A DNA stretch of 64,000 nucleotides from Bog-473 sp963834405 (GTDB lineage: Bacteria; Actinomycetota; Acidimicrobiia; Acidimicrobiales; RAAP-2), in NCBI GenBank assembly GCA_963834405.1, contig CAWIBX010000006.1, forward strand, positions 62,001-126,000, written 5' to 3'. A model generated the notes under the pieces. The model saw nothing but the letters and a program-made list of their open reading frames with translations. It did not search any database and was not told where the DNA came from. Position numbers and translations under genes: made by a program. This document shows positions 51,914 through 59,484 of the stretch, piece after piece (position 1 is the first letter of the stretch; each line of letters opens with the position of its first letter).

Positions 51914-52380
51914 GGTCTGCACCATGCTCTCGTGGCACTTCGTCGAGGAGATCGAACACGGCATCTCGGCGATCCGTAACCATCACCACATCACCCCCGA
52001 CCCCCGGTACCGGATCACGCAAAGCACCCAAGGTCTTCGACCACGTGGCCGGCAGCTGCAAGCTGGCGCTCGCCGGGTTCGAGGAGGACGTTCCCCCCGA
52101 GGATCGCACATCTCCACCAGGGCCGTCGGCCAAACGGCCTCTATATGACGGAGCTACGTGACCGCTTCGCCTTCGGCCGGCCGCAGAGCCGCAGTTCCAT
52201 GTTGAGCCACGTCCCGGGCAGGGACCTGCGCACGACGCTCTGGCGCGAGACCATGGCGCGAACGCCGCGTCATTACCCGGAGACAACCGCTCCCCACCTG
52301 GTGACCGACTGGCATGCTGCATACGACCCCCGGGACAGACATCACTGCCTACGAGGGCGCACGATTCTGAGTGATCGATA
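51914..52380 (+). pseudogene. Remnant of a metal-dependent hydrolase (PF10118-like)
   Basis: Segments in different frames give MLSWHFVEEIEHGISAIRNH, then VFDHVAGSCKLALAGFEEDV, and TLWRETMARTPRHYPETTAP with VTDWHAAYD. The WHxxEExEH motif and the C-terminal DWxAAYD match the PF10118 metal-dependent hydrolase family. Several frameshifts and no start are visible. It lies directly before the attachment-site flank and looks like a gene that has decayed at the island edge. Confidence 0.45.
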
Positions 52381-52454
52381 AAGACACGTAAAGACACACG
52401 CCAGCGAAGGACGTGACCTTGGGGATTCCACTTAGACCCTCTGAACTGGGCGTT
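52376..52454 (+). repeat. Right island end: element arm left of the tRNA
   Basis: CGATAAAGACACGTAAAGAC (from 52376) matches the CGATAAGGTCACGTAAGGTC signature of the A and C arms, and GATTCCACTTAGACCCTCTG (52425-52444) matches the left flank of att A (8049-8078). Thus both ends of the island carry the same tandem units in direct orientation, next to the tRNA core. Confidence 0.6.
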
Positions 52455-52530
52455 TGGTGGAGGTGAAGGGACTCGAACCCTCGGCCTCTACATTGCGAAC
52501 GTAGCGCTCTTCCAACTGAGCTACACCCCC
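52455..52530 (-). tRNA. tRNA-Ala (anticodon CGC)
   Basis: This is a complete 76-nt tRNA on the minus strand with encoded CCA. The acceptor GGGGGTG pairs with CACCTCC and contains the G3-U70 pair that identifies alanine tRNA. The D-arm is GCTC-AGTTGGAA-GAGC. The anticodon arm is CTACG-TTCGCAA-TGTAG with anticodon CGC, and the T-arm GAGGG-TTCGAGT-CCCTT. Its 3' half is duplicated at 8079 and in diverged form at 29273 and 32792, so it is the integration site of the island on its left. Confidence 0.97.
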
Positions 52531-52607
52531 GGGGGCCACATCAGAATAGTCGGGGCGCCGGAAGGCCCCGGAGCCGGAGCATTCGTGGCCGGGACGGCGA
52601 ACCTGCG

Positions 52608-53333
52608 TCAGCGAGCGGCGACCCGGACCTCGACGACGTCGTCCTCGTCGTCGTCCCACGCGCCGGGGAAGCCCGCCCCCGCCGCCGCGGCCACATCGAC
52701 ACCGGCGTGGGCGAGGACATGGTCGGCAGAGGCGCGCCCGGTGCGTGCCCGCCGGCGCTGCTGCTCCGCCTCCAGCTCCCTGGCGTAGGCGATGAGGCCG
52801 ACGAGGGCCAGCGCAGCCAGGCCGCTCAGGGCTGTGAAGATCCACGCGAGGTGCATGCCGGGGAACAGCCCGATCAACCCGGTCGAGACCGCCACCCCGG
52901 CCAGGCAGCGCAGCAGCGTCGTGCAGCGGCGGCGCGCCTGCTCGCGGCGGTACACCGACAGGTCGGCGGTCGCCTCGGGGAGGCACACCGGCTCCGGCGG
53001 GTCGAGCACCCCTACCCGCTCGTAGTGGGCTCCGTCACCGTCGTCCACGTCCGCGGCCTCTGCGTCGTCGGTCGGCCGGAGAACCACCAGCTTGGGGCGC
53101 GACGAGTCCACCGCCGCCGGGTCCTCGGTACCGGGACGGCCGGGTACGGCCGTGTGCAGGCGGTATGCCGGCGCCACCGTCTTGGGGCCGGCGTGCTCCA
53201 GGAGCTGGAGCTGGTGGTGGAAGTGGTCGATGGACCCGACGCCTTGCCGCTCGCTAAAGCGCCGCCATGCACTTGGTGCTAGTACCGCCACCCATAGGAG
53301 ACCTACGAGGACCAGCAGGATCACTATCGTCAC
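52608..53333 (-). CDS. Membrane protein of unknown function
   Basis: This 241-residue protein starts with a membrane span (MTIVILLVLVGLLWVAVLAP). A hydrophilic region of about 110 residues follows, then two spans (CLAGVAVSTGLIGLFPG, WIFTALSGLAALALVGLIAY) and an acidic C-terminus. The region SERQGVGSIDHFHHQLQLLE after the first span recurs in many actinobacterial proteins of unknown function. It is intact, outside the island, and next to the tRNA. Confidence 0.7.
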   Translation of the reverse strand: MTIVILLVLVGLLWVAVLAPSAWRRFSERQGVGSIDHFHHQLQLLEHAGPKTVAPAYRLHTAVPGRPGTEDPAAVDSSRPKLVVLRPTDDAEAADVDDGDGAHYERVGVLDPPEPVCLPEATADLSVYRREQARRRCTTLLRCLAGVAVSTGLIGLFPGMHLAWIFTALSGLAALALVGLIAYARELEAEQQRRRARTGRASADHVLAHAGVDVAAAAGAGFPGAWDDDEDDVVEVRVAAR

Positions 53334-53520
53334 TCCCCCGACGACCTACCTCACTTCTTCGGGAAAAGCCTATGTACTGGGCCTTTCCGACTGGTGGATG
53401 GTGGGGAAATGCAAGCGCCGACCCCGTCAGCACCTCTCCGCTCTGCGTCCGTTTGTACCCGCGTCGCGCACCCGAATCAAGAGCACACTTGGGGCCCTGC
53501 TCATGAGTGCGACGGTCGTC

Positions 53521-54321
53521 TCAGATGGCGCGACTCCACCATCGGCCGTCGGTCCGGCCCACGCTGACCGCCACGCCGAAGCACGCCGAGACGGCGTCCG
53601 ACGTGATCGCCTCGGAGAGGGGTCCGGCGGCGACGAGTTCACCCCGCCGCATCAGGGCCCCGTTGGTGAATCCCGGCGGAATCTCCTCGCAGTGGTGCGT
53701 CACCAGGACCACCGCCGTCCCCTGTGGGTCCGAGGCCAGGTCGGCGAGGTGCACCAGCAGCCGCTCCCGGGCACCTAGGTCAAGGCCTGCGAAGGGCTCG
53801 TCCAGCATGACCAGCTCGGCCCGGCCCATCAGCGCCCGGGCCAACAGCACCTGCTGGCGCTCCCCCTCCGATATGACACCGAAGGGGCGGTCGGCGATGT
53901 CGGCCACACCGCCGCGGGCGAGCAAGCGGTCGGCCTGCTCCCAGTCCTCGTCCGTGTAGCGGTGCCACCACGTCTCGAGGGCGCCGTAGCGTCCGCTGGC
54001 TACCACGTCGCGCGCCGGGAGGTCGGGGCGGAGCTGGCGCGTCACCGCCCCGCTGACCAACGCGACCCGCGGACGCAGCGTGCGCACGTCGACGCGGCCC
54101 AACCGCGCGCCGAGGATCTCGACCGACCCCGCTGTCGGCCACAGACGCGCCGATGCCACCTGCAGGAGCGTCGTCTTGCCCGATCCGTTCGGACCGAGGA
54201 TGACCCACCGGTCCGCCGCCTCGACCCGCCAGTCGACCGCGCGCAGGACCTCGAAGCCCTGGCGCCGGACCGAGACGCCCTCCAGTGCGACGACCGACCC
54301 GCCGGTGGCGGAGGCGTTCAC
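53521..54321 (-). CDS. ABC transporter ATP-binding protein
   Basis: This 266-residue ATPase has Walker A GPNGSGKTTLL, the Q-loop region, the signature ISEGERQQVLLARAL, Walker B ELVMLDEPFAGLD and the H-loop LVTHHCEEI. It is a stand-alone ATPase of the ModF-like branch; no permease follows. The GTG at 54321 overlaps the stop of the upstream 108-aa gene as GTGA, so it is translationally coupled to the sulfur operon. Its role there is unclear. A molybdate-type or repair-type function is possible. Confidence 0.9.
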   Translation of the reverse strand: MNASATGGSVVALEGVSVRRQGFEVLRAVDWRVEAADRWVILGPNGSGKTTLLQVASARLWPTAGSVEILGARLGRVDVRTLRPRVALVSGAVTRQLRPDLPARDVVASGRYGALETWWHRYTDEDWEQADRLLARGGVADIADRPFGVISEGERQQVLLARALMGRAELVMLDEPFAGLDLGARERLLVHLADLASDPQGTAVVLVTHHCEEIPPGFTNGALMRRGELVAAGPLSEAITSDAVSACFGVAVSVGRTDGRWWSRAI

Positions 54322-54644
54322 ACCTCCGCCGGGCCGCCGCCCGCCACGCGCCGGGAGATGCGCCCGATGAGCCCCGAACAGCACTGGGCCCAGGTGCGGT
54401 CGCCCTCCAGCCACAGGCGCAGCTCGCGCCGGTAGCCGGTGGTGATCCGTCCCAGCGCACCCTCGTCCAGCGACCAGGCGGCCAGCGGCGCCCGCCAACG
54501 TGCCCACAGCCACGCCGTGACGCCGTCGTCGCCATCGAGCACGTCGCCGATGTCGTGTCCGCTCCGGAGGGCGGCGCGCCATGCGTCCGCCAGCCCGACC
54601 GGTTCGTCGGGCACGTGCAGATCGAGGGTGCCGGCCACGCTCAC
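54318..54644 (-). CDS. 108-residue protein of unknown function in the sulfite reductase operon
   Basis: The start overlaps the FrhB-like stop as ATGA and the stop overlaps the ABC ATPase start as GTGA. The protein (MSVAGTLDLHVPDEPVGLAD, WLWARWRAPLAAWSLDEGAL, EGDRTWAQCCSGLIGRISRR) is tryptophan-rich and soluble, with a Cys pair near residue 91. I recognise no family. The coupling on both sides suggests a real role with the neighbouring redox proteins. Confidence 0.7.
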   Translation of the reverse strand: MSVAGTLDLHVPDEPVGLADAWRAALRSGHDIGDVLDGDDGVTAWLWARWRAPLAAWSLDEGALGRITTGYRRELRLWLEGDRTWAQCCSGLIGRISRRVAGGGPAEV

Positions 54645-55912
54645 CGGCGGATGAAGACGGGCTGACGGTCGGTCCCGTCGTAGGCCCGCACGTGCTCCTC
54701 GTAGTCAATGAACAGCGGGGCGTCCGGGTCGAGTTTCCGCTGCAACGACCGGTTAGCGATCTTCTTGTCCAGCGTGTCCAGCCGGATGAGCGCCGCGGGG
54801 TCGTCCAGCCCGCGCACGTCCAGCTTGGAACGGGCGGCCTGAAAGGCCAGGCGCCCGCGCTCGGTGCGGATGATCACGCTGGTCCATCCCGTCATGGAGC
54901 CGACGCTGCCGACGCTGATGTCGGCGGAACGGCCCAGGAAGTCCGCACACTCGTCACAACCCTTCAGCGCCGCGCCGTGGAAGTCCTTGACGGGCTCGTC
55001 GACGGCGAGCTCGCCGTCGCGGTACTCGACGATCATGCGTCCGTGGATCACGTCCATTTTTGCGACCCGGTCGAGATCGACCCCGCGCTTGTCGCGCAGC
55101 TCCCGCAGCGTCAGGGCCTCGTAGTCGAAGTTCTTGGTGCACATGAGCGCGATCGTCAGGACGACCGCGTCGACCCGATGGGCCCCCGTCGGCCAGCGGC
55201 GGGCCTGCATGGCCCGGAGGCCCTGGACCTCGCACGGAGTCCCGACCACCGCGAGGCGCGGCTTGGGCGGGAGGGCGTACTTCGACAGATCGAGCTCGGC
55301 CAGCGCCATCGTCTGGTTGTAGAAGCTTCCGGCCGCAGCGCGGATCTCGTCCGCGGTCGTCGCGACCGTGGCGACGCCCTTCCATTGCTCGTCCGGGTCG
55401 GGGCTGGGCTTCGACACGAGCGCACCGTCGATTTCGCCCGCCGCCAGCAGGCCGATGAGGAGGGCACTGACCGCACCGCCGTCCTGCACGTCGTCGATGG
55501 CGCTGCCCGCCCGGACGGCGAACGTGTCCACCACCGCGCCCAGGCCGTCCGCCGGCGGCCCGCCCGAGATCTTCCAGTAGGTGTCCGACGAGTCCGAGCG
55601 GACCTGCGCCGCCTGCACCTCGGCGTCCTCCTGTTCCTCCAGCGTCGACGGCGGCCACAGCGCCTCGTAGCGCAGGCCACCCCGGGGGCAGAAGTCCCAG
55701 CAGAGGGAACACCCCGTGCACATCTTCACCAGTTCGGGCAGGTTGGTGTCCTCGTCGACGCCGATGGAATTCGACGGGCACACGGCCACGCACGTGCCGC
55801 ACTGAATGCAGCGCTCGGCGTTGATGACGCCCGCCTCGAGCTCCCAGAACCAGACCTTGCCGGGCGGCTCGGCGATCCCGTTCATCTCCTCGCGGATGCG
55901 GTATCTCTTCAC
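54641..55912 (-). CDS. FrhB-like (coenzyme F420 hydrogenase/dehydrogenase beta) iron-sulfur flavoprotein
   Basis: This 423-residue protein starts with two [4Fe-4S] ferredoxin motifs, CxxCxxCxxxC with C35/C38/C41/C45 and C65/C68/C71/C75. The FrhB core follows: VVGTPCEVQGLRAMQARRW, MCTKNFDYEALTLRE and a C-terminal KGCDECADFLGRSADISVGS. The family binds FAD and oxidises F420H2 or passes electrons to Fe-S clusters. The GTG start overlaps the sulfite reductase stop as GTGA, so both are made together. I infer that it supplies electrons to the reductase. A ferredoxin-only role is possible. Confidence 0.88.
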   Translation of the reverse strand: MKRYRIREEMNGIAEPPGKVWFWELEAGVINAERCIQCGTCVAVCPSNSIGVDEDTNLPELVKMCTGCSLCWDFCPRGGLRYEALWPPSTLEEQEDAEVQAAQVRSDSSDTYWKISGGPPADGLGAVVDTFAVRAGSAIDDVQDGGAVSALLIGLLAAGEIDGALVSKPSPDPDEQWKGVATVATTADEIRAAAGSFYNQTMALAELDLSKYALPPKPRLAVVGTPCEVQGLRAMQARRWPTGAHRVDAVVLTIALMCTKNFDYEALTLRELRDKRGVDLDRVAKMDVIHGRMIVEYRDGELAVDEPVKDFHGAALKGCDECADFLGRSADISVGSVGSMTGWTSVIIRTERGRLAFQAARSKLDVRGLDDPAALIRLDTLDKKIANRSLQRKLDPDAPLFIDYEEHVRAYDGTDRQPVFIRR

Positions 55913-57642
55913 CCGGTCACCGCCTCTGCGGTGCCGGCGACCGTGGCCAGCAGCGTGTCGTTCGGTGTCCGGCGCGCCCACAGGTGGAAGGGCTCGGCCT
56001 CGCGTCGGTCCCGCTGGTAGCGCGTGACCAGGCGGACCAGCGCGTCGGGCACGCGGTCGACGGACACCGAACCGGCGACCCAGTCGATGAACCCGGCGTC
56101 CGGGCCCAGCGACCCTCCGAGGCCGATGTCAACGGCCTCTTCAATGTGCTCGTCGACGTGGGTGATGTCACCCCGGAACCCGATGTCTGCGATCTGGGGC
56201 TGCGCGCACGACGCCGAACAGCCGGAAAAGTGCATGCGGATCACGCCGGCGTCCGCGCTCCCACCGCCGTCGGCGCCGTGGGCCGACAGCTCGGCGTCGA
56301 GCGCGCGGGCCCACTTCACCGCGCGTTCCTTGGTCTCGACGACCGCGAACCGACAGAACTCGGAACCGGTGCAGGCGACCACGCCGCGTTCGAACGGTCC
56401 CGGGAAGGGCGAGTAGGTCTGGACCAGCGCCTCGGCCAGCAGGTCGTCGACCCGGTCCTCGGGCACGCCGGCCACAATGAAGTTCTGGTCGGTCCCTATG
56501 CGCACCGTGCCGTCCCCGTAGGTCTCGGCCAAACGGGCCAGCTCCACCAGCTCTATGCCGTGCATGCGTCCGACCGGAACCGAGCAGCCGACGTAGAACA
56601 GGCCGGGTTGTTTCTGGGCGTGCACCCCGACGTGGTCACCGCGGAAGCAGGTGGTCAGGTCGCGGCCCGCCGTGTCCAGACCGAACGACGTGCGCTCGCC
56701 CAGCGCCGCCCGGAAGCCCTCGGGACCCAGCTCCTGGACCAGGTAGCGCATGCGCGAGAGGCCACGGTTCTCCCGGTTGCCCAATTCGCCGAAGACCTGG
56801 GCCACGCCCCGGCACAGCTCGACCGCTTGGTCGGGCCGGATGAACACATCTATGTCCGAGGCCATGCGCTCGCCGTCGGAGAGCCCGCCACCGACCAGCA
56901 CGTTGAACCCGATTGTGCCGTCGTCCTGCTCGGCCGGCCACAAGCCGACGTCGTTGATCTCCACGCGGGCGCAGTCCTCGGTGCAACCCGTCACCGCGAT
57001 CTTCCACTTGCGGGGCAGGTTGGCGTATTCGCGGTTGCCCGTGAAGTAGGCCGAGATCGCCCGCGCCACCGGGAACGCGTCCACGACCTCGTTGGCGTCT
57101 ATGCCGGACACGGGGCAGGAGCACACGTTGCGGGCGGAGTCACCGCACGCCTGCACGGTCGTGAGCCCCACCTCCCAGAAGCGCTGCCATATCCGCGGGA
57201 TGTCGGCGATGCGGATCCAGTGGAGCTGGACGTCCTGACGGGTCGTGAGGTCGGCGTAGCGGTTGCCGAAGACCGGGCTCTCGTCGGGCCCCTCCGCGTA
57301 GGCGTCCGCCGCGACCCCGATCTCGCGGACCTGGGGCGCCGTCAGCACGCCGCCCGGCACCTTTATGCGCAGCATGAACGCGTCGCCACCCTGGCGCTGC
57401 GGGTACAGGCCCACCCACTTGAGCCGCTCCTGCTCGCCGGGCACTTTGGCGATGGAGGCGGGGCCTTCCTTCGAGTACGTGTCGATGATCGCCTGGGCGA
57501 CCTCGAAGGGATGGCGCGCCAGCTTCCACTGCTCCACGTTGTTGAGCTCGCCGATGTTGCGGTAGGGGCGGATGAATTTCAGCCCGCGGTCGCGCCGGCC
57601 CCGGAACTCAATCCCGTACGGGTTGTCCCGGTCACGCGGCAC
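55909..57642 (-). CDS. Assimilatory sulfite (or nitrite) reductase, siroheme/[4Fe-4S] type
   Basis: This 577-residue enzyme has two nitrite/sulfite reductase repeats. The cluster ligands are CTGSEFC (C424, C430) and SGCSASC (C475, C479), the CX5C...CX3C that binds the siroheme-bridged [4Fe-4S] cluster. WKLARHPFEVAQAIIDTYSK and KWKIAVTGCTEDCARVEIND are typical of ferredoxin-type enzymes. The GTG start at 57642 overlaps the CysH stop by one base. Flanked by CysH and opposite CysDN and a siroheme gene, it should reduce sulfite to sulfide; nitrite reduction is less likely. No FAD/FMN domain is present, so it needs an external donor, perhaps the coupled FrhB-like protein. Confidence 0.92.
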   Translation of the reverse strand: MPRDRDNPYGIEFRGRRDRGLKFIRPYRNIGELNNVEQWKLARHPFEVAQAIIDTYSKEGPASIAKVPGEQERLKWVGLYPQRQGGDAFMLRIKVPGGVLTAPQVREIGVAADAYAEGPDESPVFGNRYADLTTRQDVQLHWIRIADIPRIWQRFWEVGLTTVQACGDSARNVCSCPVSGIDANEVVDAFPVARAISAYFTGNREYANLPRKWKIAVTGCTEDCARVEINDVGLWPAEQDDGTIGFNVLVGGGLSDGERMASDIDVFIRPDQAVELCRGVAQVFGELGNRENRGLSRMRYLVQELGPEGFRAALGERTSFGLDTAGRDLTTCFRGDHVGVHAQKQPGLFYVGCSVPVGRMHGIELVELARLAETYGDGTVRIGTDQNFIVAGVPEDRVDDLLAEALVQTYSPFPGPFERGVVACTGSEFCRFAVVETKERAVKWARALDAELSAHGADGGGSADAGVIRMHFSGCSASCAQPQIADIGFRGDITHVDEHIEEAVDIGLGGSLGPDAGFIDWVAGSVSVDRVPDALVRLVTRYQRDRREAEPFHLWARRTPNDTLLATVAGTAEAVTG

Positions 57643-58328
57643 TAGACGTGGAGCCCGCACTCGGACTTGTCGAGACCGGCCCAGCGCCCCGCCCGTATGT
57701 CCTCGCCCTCGGCCACGGGCCGCGTGGTGGGCGCGCACCCGATGGACCGGTAACCCCGGGAGATCAATGGGTGGGCGGGCAGCCCGTGGTCCGCCAGATA
57801 CGTGTCGACGTCGTCGGCCGTCCAGGTCGCCAGCGGGTTGACCTTGACGAGTCCGAACGTGTCGTCCCAACTCACGATCGGCGCATCGGCACGCGTCGGC
57901 CCGTCGGCGCGCTTGAGCGACGTGAGCCACGCGGCCTTGCCCTCGAGCGCGCCGCGCAGCGGTTCCACTTTGCGGAATTGGCAGCACCGCGCGCTGCCGC
58001 ACGGATGGTCCGCCGCCTCGGGACCCGGATGGGTCACGGTGAGGTTGAGGTCGTAGCGGGCGCGGACCTCGTCCACGAAGGCGAGCGTCTCCGGGAAGTG
58101 CGCCCCGGTGTCGAGGAAGACGACCTCTATCCCCGGCGCGGCCTTCGTCGCCAGGTCAATGAGGACGATGTCCTCAAAGGAGGCCGCCAGCACGAGCCCC
58201 TCGCCGAAGGTGTCGACGGCCCAGCGCACCACCCTGCTTGCCGGCGCGGTCTCGAAACGCCGATCCAGGTCGGCCAGGTCCCCGGCCCCTGGTAACTGCT
58301 CGCTCACGTTGGTGTTGGTCCCGGCCAC
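57642..58328 (-). CDS. cysH: Phosphoadenylyl/adenylyl-sulfate reductase
   Basis: This 228-residue protein has the PAPS-reductase fold with VVFLDTGAHFPETL and the catalytic C-terminal ECGLH (C224). It also has the CC pair (C115, C116) that marks cluster-containing APS reductases. The second half of the ligand set, normally CxxC, reads GCAPTTRPV, with Thr201 where the fourth Cys is expected. So either the cluster has an unusual ligand or the motif differs in this lineage. It should reduce APS (or PAPS) to sulfite with thioredoxin. It is the first gene of the leftward operon, behind the double operator at 58418-58460. Confidence 0.9.
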   Translation of the reverse strand: MAGTNTNVSEQLPGAGDLADLDRRFETAPASRVVRWAVDTFGEGLVLAASFEDIVLIDLATKAAPGIEVVFLDTGAHFPETLAFVDEVRARYDLNLTVTHPGPEAADHPCGSARCCQFRKVEPLRGALEGKAAWLTSLKRADGPTRADAPIVSWDDTFGLVKVNPLATWTADDVDTYLADHGLPAHPLISRGYRSIGCAPTTRPVAEGEDIRAGRWAGLDKSECGLHV

Positions 58329-58417
58329 CCGAATCTCACCTTTCTCCAGCGCAGGGAGACACTCCTGCTGGGGCGCCCGGGCCTTGACTCACCGCACGGA
58401 CGCAGGCTTTAGTATAA

Positions 58418-58460
58418 ATGACCAAACAGGTCATGATTTATGGATGACCCAAATGGTCAG
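58418..58460. promoter_or_regulatory. Double palindromic operator between cysH and cysD
   Basis: ATGACC-AAACA-GGTCAT (58418-58434) and ATGACC-CAAAT-GGTCAG (58444-58460) are two 17-bp 6-5-6 inverted repeats, with centres 26 bp apart. They lie in the divergent promoter of the two sulfate-assimilation operons, 18 bp before the cysD start. TATAAA at 58413-58418 may be a -10 element. Two sites spaced by about 2.5 helical turns suit a dimeric repressor or activator of sulfur genes; the regulator is not in the window. Confidence 0.7.
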
Positions 58461-58477
58461 ATTTGGAAGAGGCCCTG

Positions 58478-59479
58478 ATGGACAGCGCTGCCGCCCTCCG
58501 AAGCACCTGTGACCGGCTCCCGGCCGGACCGGCTGCCGGCCGCTCCGGCGCCTCGGTGACGGCCCTGGTCAGGCCCGTCGAACACCCCCTGGGGCACCTC
58601 GAACTGCTCGAATCGCTGGCCATCTTCATCATCCGCGAGGTGGCGGCCGAGTCGGAACGGCCCGTCCTGCTCTTCAGCGGGGGCAAGGACTCCGCCGTGC
58701 TGCTGCACCTGGCCTCCAAGGCCTTCCAGCCGGGCCGCCTCCCCTTCCCGGTGCTCCACGTGGACACGGGCCACAACTTCCCGGAGGTGCTGGCGTACCG
58801 CGACGCCCAGGTGGAGGCCGAAGGGGCCCGCCTCCTGGTAGCCAGCGTCCAGGACTCCATCGACCGGGGCCGCGTGGCCGACCCGGGCCCCAACGCCTCG
58901 CGCAACCGCCTGCAGACGACGACGCTGCTCGACGCCATCACCGCCAACGGGTTCGACGCCGCCTTCGGCGGCGCCCGGCGCGACGAGGACAAGGCCCGGG
59001 CCAAGGAGCGCGTGCTCTCGTTCCGCGACGCGTTCGGGCAGTGGGACCCGAAGCGCCAGCGCCCCGAGCTCTGGCAGCTGTACCAGGGCACCGTGCGCCC
59101 CGGCGAGCACCTCCGGGCCTTCCCGCTGTCCGACTGGACGGAGCTCGACATCTGGCAGTACATCCGCCGCGAGCACATCGAGTTGCCGTCCATCTACTAC
59201 GCGCACGTGCGGGAGGTCGTCGAACGCGACGGCATGCTGCTCGCGCTGAGCGAGTGGGTCACGCCGGAGGGCGGCGAGGAGGCGCGCAAGGAGACCGTTC
59301 GGTTCCGCACTGTCGGCGACGCCACCTGCACGGGCGCCGTCCGCTCGACGGCGGACACGGTCGACGACATCATCCGCGAGGTCTCCGCCTCCCGGATCTC
59401 CGAGCGCGGCGCCACCCGCGCCGACGACCGGTTCTCCGAGACGGCCATGGAGGACCGCAAGCGCGAGGGCTACTTCTAG
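58478..59479 (+). CDS. cysD: Sulfate adenylyltransferase subunit 2
   Basis: This 333-residue protein has the PP-loop SGGKDS (67-72), LHVDTGHNFPEVLAYRD, FGGARRDEDKARAKERVLSF and PLSDWTELDIWQYI, ending in EDRKREGYF. All are diagnostic for CysD. With CysN it makes APS from ATP and sulfate, driven by GTP. The ATG at 58478 is chosen because GAAGAGG precedes it; an in-frame TTG at 58463 falls close to the operator. The 40-residue N-terminal extension (ALRSTCDRLPAGPAAG) is longer than usual. cysN follows after 5 nt. Confidence 0.96.
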   Translation: MDSAAALRSTCDRLPAGPAAGRSGASVTALVRPVEHPLGHLELLESLAIFIIREVAAESERPVLLFSGGKDSAVLLHLASKAFQPGRLPFPVLHVDTGHNFPEVLAYRDAQVEAEGARLLVASVQDSIDRGRVADPGPNASRNRLQTTTLLDAITANGFDAAFGGARRDEDKARAKERVLSFRDAFGQWDPKRQRPELWQLYQGTVRPGEHLRAFPLSDWTELDIWQYIRREHIELPSIYYAHVREVVERDGMLLALSEWVTPEGGEEARKETVRFRTVGDATCTGAVRSTADTVDDIIREVSASRISERGATRADDRFSETAMEDRKREGYF

Positions 59480-59484
59480 GTCCG

